Source of the DNA: Burkholderia sp. Ac-20365
Lineage (GTDB): Bacteria > Pseudomonadota > Gammaproteobacteria > Burkholderiales > Burkholderiaceae
Assembly: GCF_017104715.1 (NCBI RefSeq)
Contig: NZ_JAAGPI010000002.1
Location: 62,001 to 126,000, forward strand
Reading direction: 5' to 3'
DNA length: 64,000 nt
Position numbers and translations under genes: made by a program. This document shows positions 53,437-62,815 of the stretch, one piece after another (within the stretch, counting starts at the first letter, position 1; every line of letters starts with the position of its first letter). The notes under the pieces are model-generated. The model saw only the letters and a list, made by a program, of their open reading frames with translations, made no database searches and had not been told where the DNA came from.

Positions 53437-54273
53437 ATGGCAAAGAAGAACGAACTCGACGACTATCGCGTGCCCTTTTTCGAAGAAGACGGCAAGTCGA
53501 AGTTTTCTCTCACCGGCGTCGATCCGTCCACGAAGCCGTTTTCGACGGGATCGAAAGACACCGACCGCGAACGTCTCGCCGAAATCGGCGCGGCGCTCGA
53601 TGCGCAGCAGGAGCGTCTGCACGCGCAACGCGTGCAACGCGTTCTGCTCGTTCTGCAGGGCATGGACACGAGCGGCAAGGACGGCACGATCCGCGCGGTG
53701 TTTCATGAAGTCGATCCGCTGGGCTTGCGCATCGTGCCGTTCAAGGCGCCGACGCCGATCGAGCTGGCGCACGACTTTCTATGGCGCGTTCACGCGCAGG
53801 CGCCCGCCGCGGGAGAGCTGACCATCTTCAACCGCAGCCATTATGAAGACGTGCTCGTGCCCGTCGTGCTCGGTTCGATGGACAAGGAAGCGCGGTTGAA
53901 GCGCTACCGGCACATTCGCGACTTCGAACTGATGCTCGCGGAAAACGGCACGACGATCATCAAATGCATGCTGCACATTTCGAAGGACGAGCAGCGCGAG
54001 CGCCTGCAGGCGCGTATCGACGATCCGACCAAGCACTGGAAGTTCGACGTCTCCGATCTCGACGCGCGCAAGCTGTGGGACAAGTATCAGGACGCATACG
54101 AGGAAGCGCTCGCGGCGACATCGACGGACTACGCGCCGTGGTACGTGATTCCCGCGGATTCGAAGACGCATCGCAACGTGATGGTCGGCGAGTTGCTGCT
54201 GCGCGCGTTCGAATCGCTGAAGCTTGAATTCCCGCCCGCGAAAGAATCGCTGAAGGGCGTGATTGTCGAATGA
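53437..54273 (+). CDS. Polyphosphate kinase 2, class III type
   Basis: 278 residues. Transfers phosphate from polyphosphate to nucleotides. Walker A-like QGMDTSGKDG (near 74), the DFLWRVHAQAP lid-side region, FNRSHYEDVLV (Walker B side) and TSTDYAPWYVIPAD are all present. The middle and C-terminal sequence closely resembles the class III PPK2 of Meiothermus ruber as I remember it, which phosphorylates both AMP and ADP. AGGAGG lies 7-8 bases before the ATG at 53437. It stands between the gat operon and the exonuclease gene as its own unit. Confidence 0.88.
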   Translation: MAKKNELDDYRVPFFEEDGKSKFSLTGVDPSTKPFSTGSKDTDRERLAEIGAALDAQQERLHAQRVQRVLLVLQGMDTSGKDGTIRAVFHEVDPLGLRIVPFKAPTPIELAHDFLWRVHAQAPAAGELTIFNRSHYEDVLVPVVLGSMDKEARLKRYRHIRDFELMLAENGTTIIKCMLHISKDEQRERLQARIDDPTKHWKFDVSDLDARKLWDKYQDAYEEALAATSTDYAPWYVIPADSKTHRNVMVGELLLRAFESLKLEFPPAKESLKGVIVE

Positions 54274-54316
54274 TCTTCACCTTGTCGAACAGACAAAAAC
54301 ATAACGAAGGAAAAAC

Positions 54317-55099
54317 ATGTTGCGTGTGATCACCGCCAACCTGAACGGCATTCGTTCGGCGGCCAAGAAGGGCTTTTTCGAGTGGTTCGGCGAGCAGAAG
54401 GCCGATGTCGTGTGCGTGCAGGAAATCAAATGCTCGCAGGACGACATGACGCCGGAATTCCTCGCGCCGCACGGTTTCACCGGCTATTTCCAGCATGCGG
54501 TGAAGAAGGGTTATAGCGGCGCGGGTCTCTATACGCGTCACGAGCCGGATGAAGTCGTGATCGGTTTCGGCAGCGAAGAGTTTGATCCCGAAGGGCGCTA
54601 TGTGGAAGCGCGCTTTGGCAATCTGTCGGTGATTTCGGTGTATGTGCCGTCGGGTTCGAGCGGCGACGAGCGTCAGCAGGCCAAGTACCGTTTCATGGAC
54701 GAGTTCATGCCGCATCTCACGGAACTCGCGAAAGAGCGCGAAGTGATCGTGTGCGGCGACGTGAACATCGTGCACAAGGAAATCGACATCAAGAACTGGA
54801 AGGGCAACCAGAAGAACTCAGGCTGCCTGCCGGAAGAGCGCGAATGGCTCACGAAGCTGTTCGACGAAGTCGGTTATGTCGACGTGTTCCGTACGCTAGA
54901 TCAACGCCCCGAGCAGTACACGTGGTGGAGCAATCGCGGTCAGGCGTATGCGAAGAACGTCGGGTGGCGTATCGATTACCAGATCGCGACGCAGGGCATT
55001 GCGGCGACGGCGAAACGCGTCGATGTGTTCCGCGATATCAAGTTCAGCGATCACGCGCCCGTGACCGTCGACTACGCGCACAAGATCGCGAAGAAATAA
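54317..55099 (+). CDS. xthA: Exodeoxyribonuclease III
   Basis: 260 residues. AP endonuclease and 3'-5' exonuclease of the EEP fold: ITANLNGIRSAAKKG, VVCVQEIKCS with the metal Glu, YSGAGLYTR, CGDVNIVHKEID, WRIDYQIAT and the catalytic SDHAPVTVDY. The NIVHKEIDIKNWKGN form places it with the beta/gammaproteobacterial XthA group. It converges on the M48 gene with only 12 bp between the stops, and no terminator is seen there. Confidence 0.94.
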   Translation: MLRVITANLNGIRSAAKKGFFEWFGEQKADVVCVQEIKCSQDDMTPEFLAPHGFTGYFQHAVKKGYSGAGLYTRHEPDEVVIGFGSEEFDPEGRYVEARFGNLSVISVYVPSGSSGDERQQAKYRFMDEFMPHLTELAKEREVIVCGDVNIVHKEIDIKNWKGNQKNSGCLPEEREWLTKLFDEVGYVDVFRTLDQRPEQYTWWSNRGQAYAKNVGWRIDYQIATQGIAATAKRVDVFRDIKFSDHAPVTVDYAHKIAKK

Positions 55100-55111
55100 A
55101 CGAAAGTGCGA

Positions 55112-56260
55112 TCAGTCGCTCGCGGTCGTACGGCGCGGGCGGCCGATGCCAGCGTAGTCGGGCAATGCATCGACAGTCTTGCCGATTGCCTTTGCATACA
55201 GCGGCAACATGTCGGGCAGGCGCTTCATGATGTCCGCGCGGCGCGTCGGATTGTACGGATGCACGTAGATGAAGCCCTGATCGCGGTTGCTGCGCGTGGC
55301 GACGGCGAGCTTGTCCCACAGCGTAATCGCAGCGCGCGGATCGAAACCCGCACGCGAAGCAATCTCGCTGCCGATCACATCGGCTTCCGTTTCGTCGGCG
55401 CGTTCGTACTTCATTTCCAGCAACTGCGTGCCGATACCGAGCGGCGCTTCGCCGAGATCGGCAAGACCGAAGAGTTGTGGAATCGTCCCTGAACCGAGTT
55501 GCGCGGCCTGCTGTTCGCCGAGACGTTCGCGGGCATGCTCGCGCAACGCGTGCGCGATTTCATGGCCGAGCAGCATGCCGAGTTCGTTGTCGTTGGGCTT
55601 GACCTTGTCCAGCATGCCGCCGTACACGATGATCTTGCCGCCCGGCAGACAGTACGCACGAATATCCGTGGAGCGCAGCACGGCGACATCCCACTTCCAG
55701 TTCTTCGTGCGATCGTTCCATTTGAGCGAATACGGAATCAGCTTGTCGACGATCTGTTGCACGCGCTTCGCGTGCGGATCAGACGGCGGATAGAGCCGGC
55801 TCATGTGCTCCGCGCCGCGCGCGATCTGATCGAATTCTTCAGCCGATTGCGCTTCGAGCATCGGTGAAGGAATCAGATTGCGGAACACCGCGTAGCCGCC
55901 GTAGCGCAATTGCTGGTTCGGCTGGAACGGAGTGGGCAGTGCTGGCAGCGGAGGTGTCGGCGCAGGCGTGCGCGCAGTGACGGGTGTCTGGGGCAGCGTG
56001 GCGTTTGCGTTCGACGGTGCAGATGCGCCAGACGTTGCAGACGGCGCCGATGGTGCCGCAGGCGCGTTCGCCGCGGGCGGCGCGCTGCCATTCGACGGCG
56101 AATCAGCCGCTTGCGCCTGCCATGGCGACATGACGCAGACCGCTGCGCATGCGGAAACGACAGCGTAATACAGCGCGCGCATGCGATATGCAGGCGATCG
56201 ACGGGAATCGGCGCGCGAAGCCGGATCAACGACAGCGCGCCGCGATGCAAACTCCATCAC
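55112..56260 (-). CDS. M48-family metalloprotease, exported
   Basis: Up to 382 residues. The zinc motif HEIAH (GHEIAHALREHARERL) and the downstream ETEADVIGSEIA region with the third ligand are clear. An Ala/Pro-rich linker (about 50-110) separates a signal peptide (MRALYYAVVSACAAVCVMSP region) from the protease domain, so it is periplasmic. The start may be the GTG at 56260, which overlaps the ampG stop (GTGA) and has GGAG 9 bases upstream, or the ATG at 56182, which gives a normal signal peptide. The family is used in outer-membrane quality control (BepA/LoiP-like). Confidence 0.85.
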   Translation of the reverse strand: MMEFASRRAVVDPASRADSRRSPAYRMRALYYAVVSACAAVCVMSPWQAQAADSPSNGSAPPAANAPAAPSAPSATSGASAPSNANATLPQTPVTARTPAPTPPLPALPTPFQPNQQLRYGGYAVFRNLIPSPMLEAQSAEEFDQIARGAEHMSRLYPPSDPHAKRVQQIVDKLIPYSLKWNDRTKNWKWDVAVLRSTDIRAYCLPGGKIIVYGGMLDKVKPNDNELGMLLGHEIAHALREHARERLGEQQAAQLGSGTIPQLFGLADLGEAPLGIGTQLLEMKYERADETEADVIGSEIASRAGFDPRAAITLWDKLAVATRSNRDQGFIYVHPYNPTRRADIMKRLPDMLPLYAKAIGKTVDALPDYAGIGRPRRTTASD

Positions 56261-57651
56261 GACTGCTTTCTCCAGGGAGCGATCCTGAACAACAGTAGCA
56301 TGCCTGGGATAGCAAGCGCCGTGCAGAGAATGAAGTAATGAAACCAGCCGAACTGCGCGACGACGAAGCCGCTCGCCGCTGACGCAAGCGTGCGCGGCAC
56401 GGAAGCCAGCGACGTGAACAGCGCGAACTGCGTCGCCGTGTAACGCGGATCTGTCGTGCTCGCGATATAGGCGGTGAACGCCGCGAGCGTCAGCCCGGTC
56501 GTGAACGTCTCGAAGCCATACACGATCGCGAGCGCGACCGACATCGGATCGAGTTGCACCGTCCAGCCGATGCCGAGCAACGACAGCAGCTTTGTCGTGC
56601 CCGTGCTCAACGCGACTGCAATGTCATACACGACGGTCAGTCCTGGCGACGCAGGCCCGACATGCGCGAGCCACGCAAAGCCGAGCGTCGACACCATCTG
56701 CAGGAAGCCGAAAATCCACAGCCCGCGACCGATGCCGATACGCATCAGCGCAATCCCGCCGATGATGCCACCCGCGAGACTTGCACCGAACGCCGTGGTC
56801 TTCGCGATCACGCCGATCTGCGTGCGCGAAAAGCCGATGTCGAGAAAGAACGACGTGGACAGCGTGGTCGCCATCGTATCCCCGAGCTTGTACAGGAAGA
56901 TGAAGCCGAGCACGAACAGCGCGCCGCGCCAGCCGTCGCGCAGCAGGAATTCGCGGAATGGCTCGACGATCGCTTCGCGCAGGTTCTTCGGCGGCTTGCC
57001 GTGCACTTCGGGCTCTTTCACGACGAGCGTCATGATCATGCCCGGAATCATGAACGCGGCCGTGACGATGAACACCGTCGCCCACGGCAGATGGTCCGAG
57101 AGAATCAGCGCGAGCGAACCCGGCACGAGCGCCGCGATCTTGTATGCGTTCACATGTACTGCATTGCCGAGGCCTTGCTCGGTGTCGTGCAGCAGTTCGC
57201 GCCGATACGCATCGATCACGATGTCCGAACTCGCGCCGAAGAACGCGACGAGAGACGTCAATGCCGCGACCGTCCAGATCGAATCGCGCGGCGACACGAT
57301 ACCAAGCGATGCAATCGCAACCGCGACGAGTACCTGCGTGAAGAGCATCCAGCCGCGCCGGCGTCCTGGCTTCCAGCCGGGCAGACGCGGCACATAGCGA
57401 TCCATCAGCGGCGCCCAGATGAATTTCCACGTATAGGGAAACTGGATCAGCGCGAACAGGCCGATTTCCTTCAGGTTCACGCCTTCAGAGCGCAACCAGG
57501 CCTGTACGAGATAGACGAGCGTGAATAGCGGCAGCCCCGACGTGAAGCCGAGGAAGACGCAGATCAGCATGCGCGCGTTGAGAAACGCGCGCATGCCGGG
57601 ATGTTCTTCGTGAGCGGTTAGTGCAGGCGCCTCGTGTGGCGGGTTCGACAT
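56257..57651 (-). CDS. ampG: Muropeptide permease AmpG
   Basis: 464 residues from the ATG at 57651. MFS transporter that imports GlcNAc-anhydroMurNAc peptides for recycling. The AmpG-type N terminus (VFLGFTSGLPLFTLVYLVQA), FIWAPLMDRY and the SSDIVIDAYRRELL block identify it; 12-14 helices are predicted. It follows metW by 13 bp and overlaps the M48 protease gene, so wall recycling and envelope proteolysis ride on the metX transcript. Confidence 0.88.
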   Translation of the reverse strand: MSNPPHEAPALTAHEEHPGMRAFLNARMLICVFLGFTSGLPLFTLVYLVQAWLRSEGVNLKEIGLFALIQFPYTWKFIWAPLMDRYVPRLPGWKPGRRRGWMLFTQVLVAVAIASLGIVSPRDSIWTVAALTSLVAFFGASSDIVIDAYRRELLHDTEQGLGNAVHVNAYKIAALVPGSLALILSDHLPWATVFIVTAAFMIPGMIMTLVVKEPEVHGKPPKNLREAIVEPFREFLLRDGWRGALFVLGFIFLYKLGDTMATTLSTSFFLDIGFSRTQIGVIAKTTAFGASLAGGIIGGIALMRIGIGRGLWIFGFLQMVSTLGFAWLAHVGPASPGLTVVYDIAVALSTGTTKLLSLLGIGWTVQLDPMSVALAIVYGFETFTTGLTLAAFTAYIASTTDPRYTATQFALFTSLASVPRTLASAASGFVVAQFGWFHYFILCTALAIPGMLLLFRIAPWRKQS

Positions 57652-57664
57652 GAGATGAGTGACG

Positions 57665-58273
57665 TTAGCTTTTCTTGACGCGATAGACCGCAAGACTACC
57701 ACGCCAGTTCACGCCCCATCTCACTTGCTGGCCTCCATGCAGCACGACGCGATCGAGAATTTCGATGCCGACTTCCGGCGCAAGCGCCTCGAAGTCCTTG
57801 ATGGTCAGCACGCGCACGTTCGGCGTGTTGTGCCACTGATAAGGCAGCGATTTCGACACAGGCATGCGTCCCTGTAAAACCGACAGCCGATGCGACCAGT
57901 ACCCGAAATTTGGAAACGAAACGATGCATTCCTTACCCACGCGCACCGTCTCGCGCAGAATCGCGGCGGTCTGGTGAATGGTCTGCAGCGTTTGAGAAAG
58001 GATCGCAAAATCGAAGCTGCCGTCTTCGAACAGACGCAGGCCATCTTCCAGATTCTGCTGGATCACGTTGATGCCGTTCTTCGTTGAGGCGAGCACGCCG
58101 GCGTCGTTGATTTCGATGCCGTAGCCCGTCACGTCGAGTTCTTCCATCAGCAGCGAGAGCAGCGAGCCGTCGCCGCAGCCGAGATCGAGCACCGTGCCGC
58201 GAGGTTCGACCCAGCGGGCGATCGCGCGGAAATCCGGGCGCGACGCAAGATAATCGAGAGCGCGCTGGTTCAT
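57665..58273 (-). CDS. metW: MetW, methionine biosynthesis methyltransferase-like protein
   Basis: 202 residues with a class I methyltransferase fold ([15 protein letters not shown] near residue 28). MetW is always paired with MetX in Proteobacteria and enhances acylation of homoserine; its own chemistry is not established. [18 protein letters not shown] and [10 protein letters not shown] are family features. The ATG overlaps the metX stop (ATGA). Confidence 0.93.
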   Translation of the reverse strand: MNQRALDYLASRPDFRAIARWVEPRGTVLDLGCGDGSLLSLLMEELDVTGYGIEINDAGVLASTKNGINVIQQNLEDGLRLFEDGSFDFAILSQTLQTIHQTAAILRETVRVGKECIVSFPNFGYWSHRLSVLQGRMPVSKSLPYQWHNTPNVRVLTIKDFEALAPEVGIEILDRVVLHGGQQVRWGVNWRGSLAVYRVKKS

Positions 58274-59415
58274 GCGTTCACCTCTGCTGCGATACGTTCG
58301 TAGTAGGCGCGCATCAGGTTGTGATAGCGCGCGTCGTCGAGTAGGAAGGCGTCGTGGCCGTGCGGCGCGTCGATTTCGCCGTACGTCACCTGGCGCTTGT
58401 GATCGAGCAGCGCTTTCACCAGTTCACGCGAACGCGCGGGCGCGAAACGCCAGTCGGTGGTGAAGCTCGCGATCAGGTACTTTGCCTTCGTGTGCGCGAG
58501 CGCCGCAGTGAGATCGCCGTCGTAGGCTTTCGCGGGGTCGAAGTAATCGAGCGCGCGCGTGATCAGCAGATACGTGTTCGCGTCGAAGTAATCGGCGAAC
58601 TTGTCGCCCTGATAGCGCAGATACGATTCCACTTCGAACTCGACGTCGAAGTTGAAGTTGTAGACGTCTTCCGCGCCTTCCGCGCGGCGCAGCGCGCGGC
58701 CGAACTTCGCGGCCATGTCGTCATCCGACAGATATGTGATGTGGCCGATCATCCGCGCGACGCGCAAGCCGCGTTTCGGCTTCACGTTGTGCGCGTAGTA
58801 GTCGCCGCCGTGAAAATCCGGGTCGGAAAGGATCGACGAACGCGCCACTTCGTTGAACGCGATGTTCTGCGCGGAAAGCTTCGGCGTCGACGCGATCACG
58901 ATGCAGTGCCCGAGGCGGTCCGGATACATCAGGCTCCACGCGAGCGCCTGCATGCCGCCGAGGCTGCCGCCCATCACCGCCGCGAATTTCTCGATGCCGA
59001 ATTCGTCGGCGACGAGCGCCTGCGCGTTCACCCAGTCTTCGACGGTGACGACGGGAAAGCTCTTGCCGTACGGACGGCCTGTCGACGGATCGATGCTCAT
59101 CGGTCCCGTCGAGCCGAAGCACGAGCCGAGATTGTTCACACCGATCACGAAGAAGCGGTTGGTGTCGAGCGGCTTGCCTGGCCCGACCATGTTGTCCCAC
59201 CAGCCGACGTTCTTCGGATCGTCCGCATACACGCCCGCCACGTGATGCGACGCGTTGAGCGCGTGGCACACGAGTACGGCGTTGCTGCGCGCTTCGTTGA
59301 GCGTGCCGTAGGTTTCAACGACGAGGTCGTAGTTCGCAAGCGAGCTGCCGTTCTGCAGACGCAGCGGCTCGGAAAAATGCATTGTTTGTGGAGTGACGAT
59401 CCCGATCGATTCCAT
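58270..59415 (-). CDS. metX: Homoserine O-acyltransferase MetX
   Basis: 381 residues, alpha/beta hydrolase fold. It transfers acetyl or succinyl to homoserine, the first methionine-specific step. The nucleophile elbow [10 protein letters not shown] (Ser near 150), [17 protein letters not shown] and the catalytic His in [12 protein letters not shown] (near 355) are intact. Acetyl or succinyl use cannot be settled here; several Burkholderiales MetX proteins use succinyl-CoA. The leader carries a SAM-II-like element and a switchable ribosome site. It heads metX-metW-ampG-M48. Confidence 0.94.
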   Translation of the reverse strand: MESIGIVTPQTMHFSEPLRLQNGSSLANYDLVVETYGTLNEARSNAVLVCHALNASHHVAGVYADDPKNVGWWDNMVGPGKPLDTNRFFVIGVNNLGSCFGSTGPMSIDPSTGRPYGKSFPVVTVEDWVNAQALVADEFGIEKFAAVMGGSLGGMQALAWSLMYPDRLGHCIVIASTPKLSAQNIAFNEVARSSILSDPDFHGGDYYAHNVKPKRGLRVARMIGHITYLSDDDMAAKFGRALRRAEGAEDVYNFNFDVEFEVESYLRYQGDKFADYFDANTYLLITRALDYFDPAKAYDGDLTAALAHTKAKYLIASFTTDWRFAPARSRELVKALLDHKRQVTYGEIDAPHGHDAFLLDDARYHNLMRAYYERIAAEVNA

Positions 59416-59420
59416 TCATT

Positions 59421-59446
59421 CCGCCTTCTGACATGGGGCGGCTAAA
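59421..59446 (-). promoter_or_regulatory. metX ribosome-site hairpin (expression platform of the SAM-II element)
   Basis: In the RNA, CCGCC (59441-59437) pairs with GGCGG (59425-59421), which with the preceding AA forms the metX ribosome site AAGGCGG, 5 bases before ATG. The adjoining TTTAGCCGC (59446-59438) is fully complementary to GCGGCTAAA inside the aptamer (59503-59495). When SAM holds the aptamer, the hairpin could close and block translation; without SAM, the long-range pairing would free the site. The pairings are visible, the mechanism is inference. Confidence 0.6.
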
Positions 59447-59490
59447 TGGTGTCGGCGGTTGCGCGGAGGGAGTTTGCGCGCGGCTGACGA

Positions 59491-59580
59491 CCTCTTTAGC
59501 CGCATTTATAGTGAACCGCGTAGATGGACGAACTCCACCCGCTGGTTCGCGCGCCCGCAATCGAGTCAGCAAATCGGCGC
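59491..59580 (-). ncRNA. SAM-II riboswitch upstream of metX
   Basis: The RNA has the SAM-II core in order: stem GCGCC, GAUUU, a short loop, AUUGC, stem partner GGCGC, a 40-nt insert that folds as its own hairpin (GAACC/GGUUC outside, GGUGGA/UCCAUC inside), then AUAAAUG and GCGGCUAAAGAGG. The order and bases agree with the known SAM-II core (GAUUU, AUUGCA, AUAAAUG, GCUAAAAAGG). SAM-II elements regulate methionine genes, mostly in Alphaproteobacteria, and metX is a proper target. Confidence 0.7.
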
Positions 59581-59592
59581 GTCTTACTGCTT

Positions 59593-59625
59593 TTAACCGC
59601 CAAAAACGGTTAAGCGCAGAGTATA
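59593..59625 (-). promoter_or_regulatory. metX -10 box with palindrome TTAACCG-N7-CGGTTAA at the start point
   Basis: On the minus strand TATACT (59625-59620) is followed by a perfect 7-bp inverted repeat (59613-59593) that would cover the transcription start and first bases, 13 bases before the aptamer. No good -35 is seen. The palindrome could be an operator that adds a second layer of control to the riboswitch. Confidence 0.45.
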
Positions 59626-59657
59626 TCGGAAAAAACGCTGCGCTGGCCCGGCGCCGC

Positions 59658-60323
59658 CTATTGCAGGATCAGCCGCAGTTGCGCGTCGGCCTGGTCGACG
59701 GGCGCGCGTGAGAAGCCGCTGCGCACGAAGCGATGCCAGCGTCCGACGATGTAGCTGAGCAGCAAGTTCGCGCGCACGACGGGATCGTAGTCGGCGGGCA
59801 GCGGGATCGGACTTGAGCTTGCGTGGCTCGACGCTTCCATCAGCCCAAGCCGCAGACATTGCTTGAGCGATGCTTCGACGCGTTCGAGCAGCTGGTTGAC
59901 GCGCTCGGTGAGCCGCTCGTGTTCGCCGACAAGCGCTTCACATGTCAGCACGCGCGTCATGCCGGGATTCTTCGCCGAAAAATTGAGCAGCATCAGCGCG
60001 ATCGCGCGTGCCTGCAGTACGCCGTTCGGCTCTTTTGCGACGATCTGGTTGATGAGGCCGAAGAGCGTCTGCTCGATGAACTCGATCAGCCCTTCGAACA
60101 TCTGCGCCTTGCTGGCGAAATGCCGATACAGCGCCGCCTCCGACACACCGATGCGCGCGGCCAGCGCCGCCGTGGTGATCTTTTCGTTCTTCGGCGCCTC
60201 CAGCATCGCGGCGAGCGTCTGGAGGATGTGCACGCGGCGCTCGCCCGGTTTCAGGCGTGTCGCGCGCGGCGGGGCCGGCTGGTCTTCGGTTACGTCCTCG
60301 TCATGCTTGCGGATAGGCTGCAT
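59658..60323 (-). CDS. slmA: Nucleoid occlusion factor SlmA (TetR family)
   Basis: 221 residues. TetR-type DNA-binding domain (about 28-90) with ITTAALAARIGVSEAALYRHFASK, the SlmA-type recognition helix, and the FEGLIEFIEQTLFGLINQI stretch. It blocks FtsZ ring assembly over the chromosome. The N-terminal Pro/Arg-rich extension is usual for Burkholderia SlmA. It follows the HAD gene and argB, the conserved order in this group. Confidence 0.85.
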   Translation of the reverse strand: MQPIRKHDEDVTEDQPAPPRATRLKPGERRVHILQTLAAMLEAPKNEKITTAALAARIGVSEAALYRHFASKAQMFEGLIEFIEQTLFGLINQIVAKEPNGVLQARAIALMLLNFSAKNPGMTRVLTCEALVGEHERLTERVNQLLERVEASLKQCLRLGLMEASSHASSSPIPLPADYDPVVRANLLLSYIVGRWHRFVRSGFSRAPVDQADAQLRLILQ

Positions 60324-60359
60324 GTCTGTCGTCCCTGATTTGGCGCGGCCGGTTCTGCG

Positions 60360-61115
60360 TCAGTTGTTCGATCGGCCTTCCAGGCGATTGCCCAGTCTCA
60401 ACGATTTTAGCGAACGAATGCATCGATCGACATAGTGCGGGCGACCCGTGCCCGGCAACCGCGCCGGCGTGCCGTCCGCGCGCGCATGCTGCGGCAGATG
60501 GCCGGTGATCCACACCGTGCGGATGCCCAGCCGCCGGTAGTTCTTCAAATGGCTGCGCGTATCTTCGACCAGCACGGCATCGCCGAGACGCACGTGCGCG
60601 TCGCGCATCGCACGGCGCAGCATCGCGTGATCGGGTTTGGCGCGCCAGAAGCGGCGGTCGCGCATGTGTTCGATTGCGATCACGCGCTCGAACAGGCGCT
60701 CGATGCCAAGTTCCTTCAGGACGTCGAGCGCGTACGCTTCGGGCGCGTTGGTCAGCACGATCTTGCGGCCGGGCAACGCATCGACGAGCCGTTTGAGGCC
60801 GCGTTCGCTGCGCAGCATCGCGCGCAGGTCAGGGAACGTGTGGACGTAGTCGAGGAAGTCGTGCGCGTCGACGTCATGATGGCGCGTGAGACCCAGCAGC
60901 GCCGCGCCGTAGCGCTGCGTGTAGCCAGTGCGCAGACGGTTCGCCTCAGCGCGCTCGACTTGCAGCGTGTCGATGATGTACTGCGTCATCGCGGAGTTGA
61001 TGGCCGGGAAGATCGCGTGCGACGCATGATGCAGCGTGTTGTCGAGATCGAACAGCCAGACGGGCGTGCCGGCGTGAATCTGCGGCCGACGGCGCTTCGG
61101 ACGGTATGTGCGCAT
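60360..61115 (-). CDS. HAD-superfamily pyrimidine 5'-nucleotidase-like protein
   Basis: 251 residues from the ATG at 61115. HAD motif I is WLFDLDNTLHHAS, motif II IVLTNAP, motif III Lys in WRAKPD and motif IV VLVEDTRSHL. The subgroup is SDT1/PHM8-like, which dephosphorylates pyrimidine nucleoside monophosphates. The frame upstream of 61115 is Arg-rich and not part of the family. It lies between argB and slmA, the usual neighbours. Confidence 0.85.
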   Translation of the reverse strand: MRTYRPKRRRPQIHAGTPVWLFDLDNTLHHASHAIFPAINSAMTQYIIDTLQVERAEANRLRTGYTQRYGAALLGLTRHHDVDAHDFLDYVHTFPDLRAMLRSERGLKRLVDALPGRKIVLTNAPEAYALDVLKELGIERLFERVIAIEHMRDRRFWRAKPDHAMLRRAMRDAHVRLGDAVLVEDTRSHLKNYRRLGIRTVWITGHLPQHARADGTPARLPGTGRPHYVDRCIRSLKSLRLGNRLEGRSNN

Positions 61116-61322
61116 GATGTTGCAGCGTGATTGCTGGTTCGCGCGCGTGCGGATTCTGCCTCGTGTTGCGAAGCGGCAGCGCGTGCAGTTGGAAACATGA
61201 GACAGCGCAGCGTGCTGCGCGGGAGACGGAAGGCCAGTATGCCTTCTGCGAAGCACGGCGGCCAGCGTGCCGTGCTTCGCGTGATGCGTGAATATGCGTG
61301 ACGCTTGAGGTGATGGACGCGC

Positions 61323-62548
<1,226 letters not shown>

Positions 62549-62794
62549 ATGAATCTGTCCCCATCCGAGCCGGCTGAAACTTCCGGCACGTCGAGCGTGC
62601 GCTGTCCGCGCTGCCGCCGCGTGTTCGACTGCGGCGCGCGCGGCGAGCGCTCGGCGTGCTGGTGCGTGTCGATGCCCGCTTTGCCCGCCGAGGCGCTCGA
62701 AGCCGGCACGGGCTGTCTATGTCCCGAATGCCTCGCCGATGCGATTGCGCGCACGCACGCGCCGGTGGGCGGCGCGATGCCGGCGCCGGATTGA
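62549..62794 (+). CDS. Cys-rich CWC-family small protein
   Basis: 81 residues. The pattern CPRC, FDCGA, CWCVSMPALP and CLCPECL is that of the Cysteine_rich_CWC family, a probable zinc-binding module of unknown function. Six Cys in three pairs suggest two zinc sites or one with spare ligands. It is on the opposite strand to both neighbours and seems to stand alone. Confidence 0.85.
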   Translation: MNLSPSEPAETSGTSSVRCPRCRRVFDCGARGERSACWCVSMPALPAEALEAGTGCLCPECLADAIARTHAPVGGAMPAPD

Positions 62795-62815
62795 GGCGCC
62801 GGACGCGTGCGTTTT

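Noticed and set aside
59315..59572. 85-codon minus-strand frame across the metX leader
   Set aside because: It overlaps the riboswitch and metX out of frame and has no family features.
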